The notes beneath the pieces were generated by a model. It did not search any database, was not told where the DNA came from, and saw nothing but the letters and a program-made list of their open reading frames with translations. Shown here piece by piece: positions 59,920-64,000 of a stretch of 64,000 nt of DNA (position 1 is its first letter; the number at the start of each line of letters is the position of its first letter). This DNA is from Rhynchonema sp. JSB1_4 (lineage: Eukaryota; Nematoda; Chromadorea; Monhysterida; Xyalidae): contig JASAMV010000165.1 in the NCBI GenBank assembly GCA_030248065.1, positions 1 to 64,000 on the forward strand, written 5' to 3'. Made by a program: the position numbers and the translations under genes.

Positions 59920-61031
59920 CCCTCAACTTGGTTGCTGTTGTGGCTTTAGTAAGCAGAATACGAGTAGAATCTGATTCATTTATATTGTAGCTGTTTCGAA
60001 TTCGCCTGGCGATTCTGCGCGTGCAACTAATGAACCATGAATATAATAAACCACTTTAGTTTTCTGATGTTTCACGCTTGGTTTTTACAGCAGTCCATTC
60101 GGAGTTCGTCTTGGTGACTTGAACCATTTGGGTCCAGAGTTGCAAAATTAAAGGAAGTTTTGAATCACCTAGACGTTCATACAGTATACCTGCATGCTGC
60201 AAGCAAAAAGTGACACTTTAACAGTGTGGACGAAAACCATGTAGAAAAACTACGTAGGAAACTGTCCTTGTAACACGCAGCAGGAGTATCGGTTTTCACT
60301 TATTGACGCGGTGGCTGTTTCGAAACGGAGTAAAAAGTCGTTTGGGAGCAAAGGTCGGCGTAAGCTCGGTCAAAAGCTCGGAGTGAGAAAGTTCGGCGAC
60401 AAGCGTGCATTGGTCGAGGTGGTTACATCGAATTTTTGGTCGCTCCGAGCGTTCTGCCGAGCTTACACGCCGATCTTTCGAAAACCCAGACTATGTGTAA
60501 AACGTCCTTCAAACGGAAAACTGTTGGCGTTAAGATCGCATTCAAGGCCATCATAAGCATCACACATTTTTAAACTGATAACGCACTAAATTATGAACTA
60601 GACGTTCACACCTATATTTACATACTGTACATGTAGCAAACAAAACGTCGAAGTGACACCTTAAGCGTGCACAAAAAACCTGTTGCGCTGCTTACGCGTA
60701 CGCGTCAGATGTTCAAGGACGCATTACGCACATATATAATGAAATCATAATCTGGTGGCATCATTTGCAAAATTCACTGTGTTGATCAAGAATATCAACA
60801 ACGTGCAGTTAGTCGTTCACCAAATCACCATTTACACACTACAGACACAATGGTGGATCCAATGATCACCAGCCTCAGAAAATATAACTAGATCTGGCTA
60901 CCCGGTTGTCCCCACTCACAGTTTTCACTCAACCTGCAATGTTAAGCTGAAGCATTTGGGGTTTTTGTCGCGCAACCGCCAAGACTTTCGTCAGTTACAG
61001 GGTCCCCAGGGTGCCATTGCGGTCTGACCTG
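59920..61031. other. No gene recognised; includes family H copy 3
   Basis: 60252-60484 is a near copy of 56490-56743 (left arm intact, right arm degraded). The rest shows no exon of a known family. Confidence 0.5.
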
Positions 61032-61550
61032 GGAACACTTTCTATTTCATGCAAATTGTAAGTTCTTACAAAAAAACGCTACAATTTGTACCCAGGTACA
61101 AAAGTCACTTCACGCAGTTACAATTGTGAGTGATACAATTGTAAGAAGTTACAATTGTGACTGGGTACAATTGTATCCAGCTACAAAAGAAAATTTTGTA
61201 ACTCGCATTGTAAGAAAGAGAAAAATTGTAACTGGGTGCACACCGGTGGGACCGTCCTAACTCGACACAATTTGATTGTTTATCCATTATTTGACCCGGG
61301 CCCGATTTTTTAAATAATGTTTATCATCTCTAGAAGCAATTTATTGGAAACTAATTTTATCAAACATGTGTTTTCATGGTTACCTAAGCGAAAGAAAATC
61401 GTGCCATCGAAACATTTTCAGCTCTATTGTATCCAGCTACAAAAAAATTGTGACTGGATACAAAATTATTGTGGAAAGTGGATTTACAATTGCTTGTAAC
61501 TTTTGGCTACAATTTGTAAGTTTTTATTGTATGAAATAGAAAGTGCTCCC
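61032..61550. mobile_element. Foldback element rich in 'tacaattgt'
   Basis: Ends 'gggaacactttctatttcat' / 'atgaaatagaaagtgctccc'. The interior repeats 'ttacaattgtgac' and 'gtacaattgtatccagctac' in both orientations. Confidence 0.78.
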
Positions 61551-62108
61551 TGTTTGCGCGAAATTTTTGCCTCAATGCATTGAGGAATGTTTGCCAAAAA
61601 TAGTAAACCACATTATTATACAACAAAATGCCACAAGCAAACCGCGCATTGTACTATATAAAGCGATCAGGCAGCACCTTATGTTTCACTCGACCTGTAT
61701 GTACCATATAAATCGTTTAGGACATTTTGGTGTTTTGGGGTCTGCAGATCCGTGCGCCTCGTCTCTGACGATGGCTACCGGCGCAAGCCAAGGGTTAGAC
61801 GGCAGGAGCCGAAACCCGCTAAGACCGCTGGGGAGTCGGAAAAAAATTTATACGTGCATCATTTTTAAAAAAAATTTAATTTAATAGTTTCAGCCAAAGT
61901 CGGCCCAAACACGATAAAAAATGAGCGCTCAAGCAAAAGCGCAACTGGGGCTCTAATTGGAAGCTTTCCAGGGGGGGGGGCTTATTTGGAATAAACTTTC
62001 GCAAAACAGGGGACTTATTCGGACTGCTCCGGCATGTACTTCTTTCGTGCAAACCACGTTCACACCATTGCACTGGAAGGACTTTTCAGACAGCCTAACG
62101 CACCAATC
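61551..62108. other. No gene recognised
   Basis: Unassigned sequence upstream of the ShK gene, with a G run at about 61971-61980. Confidence 0.4.
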
Positions 62109-62389
62109 ATGCACTTCTTCTGGGCATTGTCAGCGTTACTGGTCGTGGGATGCAACGCAACGTCGCACGATCGGCCTCTTGTGATTCAGACAATCCAGGC
62201 AGGTGAAAGTGCAACCGCCACCAACGGAAGCATTACCTACTTTTGCACTTTTGCCAATTGCGTTCATTTGCTCTTTCAAAGTAAAACTTTGACCAAACAC
62301 ATAAAACAATTTCGGGAAAACGTTCAATCATAACCCTCGGCTCTTTTTCGGGACACACCTCGGACTTTTTCCCTGAAATATATATATAT

Positions 62390-62420
<31 letters not shown>

Positions 62421-63036
62421 AATATAATAATATAATAAATATAATAAATATATATATATAAATATAAATATAAATATATATATTTAATTATTAATACAAT
62501 ATATATGTACACAGATATAATCTTCATAGGACCTGTGCCCCGACTCCGAGCCCGACTGCGCAAGATGGGCTGCAGCGGGTGAATGTGAGCGCAATCCGTT
62601 CTGGATGAAACCCAACTGCCAGAAATCGTGCAATTCGTGCGGTACTCGTGTAGGAGATGTGACTGCACCGGAATTCTCACAACAGTACGCGCAGAAAGGT
62701 GGGCATTGTACACAGAAAAGCGAACGAGAAATTGAAATATACGAAAACAGTATTAAAGCCAACAGGTTGAAGTTGCGTTGCCAAAGTTAAACCATCAGGA
62801 CTACGAGCGTGATGTTGCCTTGGTTTTCGCGAAGTACCGTGTCACCTTTTACGTTCTTTGATACAAAAAGCGCACATTCGCCTTCTCATAATTTCAAACA
62901 TTCACTTATTTTAGAAGTGTGCGACAACCAGCACGACCTGTGCACCTTTTGGGCAACGAAAAACCAGTGCCAGAACACCGGCAGCTATGGCCTCTACATG
63001 AAGATCAACTGCCGAAAGGCGTGCGGCATGTGCTGA
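62109..63036 (+). CDS. Secreted protein with two ShK/SXC domains
   Basis: First exon from ATG 62109 encodes a signal peptide (MHFFWALSALLVVGCNATSH); its best donor is GTGAAA at 62203 (phase 1). Exon 62530-62641 holds one six-cysteine ShK domain (CARWAAAGECERNPFWM..NC..SC..C). Exon 62915-63036 holds the second (LCTFWATKNQCQN...M.INC..ACGMC) and the stop. The two domain exons join in phase 1. Exon 62530 needs a phase 0 donor, so either 'CTT|GTGATT' (62181) is used or an intermediate exon is missing. ShK domains occur in many secreted animal proteins, as ion-channel blockers or as modules of enzymes; the sequence does not tell which role applies here, and no enzyme domain is attached. Confidence 0.72.
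62376..62512. repeat. AT-rich microsatellite in the ShK gene intron
   Basis: Runs of TA and ATAA(A)T between the signal exon and the first ShK exon. Confidence 0.85.
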
Positions 63037-64000
63037 TTCAATGATGATGTTCAATGATTAAATCTGTTCATTCAGATCCATCACCGTTGTAGTCGCATTC
63101 TCAATCACTTATTCACTTTGGTTGCCTCCTAAAGCCCTCATCACTGTTTAACCAACGATACTGTATGTTACTCTTTTCCGCGTGTCTTGGTCTTAATGAT
63201 GAACCATACTCGCAGTTAATAATTGAATTTCCAGTTGAATTGTGCATTTTTTGACCGCATGCTTCACTCATAACGTTTCGTGGCCGACTGAGGACACTTT
63301 TTCATGGGATTTAAACTCCATAGTTGACGTTTTCCCTTCAGAAAGTTACTGACTCACGAAACATTGGGAGTAAGAGCTTGTGGTAAAACTGTCGAAAAGA
63401 TCCATTCAACATAATGACCAGAAACCACGTCCACAAGACCATCGGTGTGTACCATCATGTGTCTCGTTATAGCTGTGTAACGTTTTTGAAATGAACACTT
63501 CGCGATTTTACTGTCTGATGACCATTTTGAATGTAATTGATGACCACTTTGAATGAATGACCTAACTTAATGAACAAATCGTGCAGAAGTCGATTATGTG
63601 ATCTCCAGGAGAAACACGTTTGCACAACGCAATTGCAGCGAGTGCATGCAGCCCACATTAATTACACACGCCAGAAGCAAGATCAAACCAAGACCCTAAA
63701 AGGTTGGAACCATCAGATAGCGAATAGGGCAATGTAGCGCAGGAAACTTAAACGGCTGGTGAGGTTCGGAACCTACCTGCAGAATTAGCGGTTCGGCGTG
63801 GCGCGCGTTGTGGAAACACGTTTTCGGTGGCGCTCGTTGTTTAGAGTGGCGCGCGATGCTTGAAGAAAAAATTGGGGCCGTCAATCCATGCCCAGAACTT
63901 TTTTTATCAACAGTTGCTACCCGTGATTTCAGTGGGGCTCCAAGTGTTGCCGGCCACACCGGAGGCGCGCCAAGTTTGGATTTTCCTAAATCACTCGCAA
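63037..64000. other. No gene recognised; downstream of the ShK gene
   Basis: Contains small direct repeats ('gaccactttgaatg' / 'gaccattttgaatg' near 63520-63560, 'gtggcgcgcg' near 63800-63850). No exon of a known family. Confidence 0.4.

Overview
This window is nuclear DNA of an intron-rich invertebrate animal. Conserved proteins are split into many short exons. The recognisable families are calcineurin A, EF-hand, WAP four-disulfide, C-type lectin, a secreted endonuclease/exonuclease/phosphatase (EEP) enzyme and ShK/SXC cysteine domains. Acceptors mostly read TTGCAG or TTTCAG, and about half of the 5' splice sites read GT-N-C/G-GT. ShK and WAP domains would fit a nematode or a cnidarian, but the sequence alone does not fix the phylum.

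Layout. 1-4.5 kb is a dense mosaic of direct and inverted repeats with no gene. 4.5-7.6 kb has no recognisable gene. 7.70-22.54 kb (+) holds an apparently complete calcineurin A catalytic-subunit gene that can be read through 16 coding exons (521 codons). It includes a 12-nt microexon and two mutually exclusive 98-nt exons for the autoinhibitory segment. 25.39-26.18 kb (-) is a two-exon secreted single-WAP protein. 29.06-31.22 kb (+) is a small protein with two EF-hands.

From about 34.0 to 52.9 kb lies a roughly 10-kb tandem duplication. Each unit holds a ten-exon gene for a secreted EEP phosphodiesterase followed by a C-type-lectin remnant. EEP copy 1 is intact (364 aa). Copy 2 has an AT in place of the AG acceptor of exon 9. 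Identity between copies is patchy, which suggests gene conversion of the 3' part. Further on are two orphan terminal exons (53.4-53.6 kb), two methyltransferase-type exons (55.05-55.49 kb) and a secreted protein with two ShK domains (62.1-63.04 kb).

Much of the rest is non-autonomous mobile DNA. Several hAT-like elements have CAGGGTTG ends and 8-bp target duplications, some of them nested. There are hairpin MITEs with TATAGTCC ends, a short LTR pair without coding capacity, and many foldback elements. They lie mainly in introns and between genes, and account for most long spurious reading frames. No complete transposase or reverse transcriptase was found.
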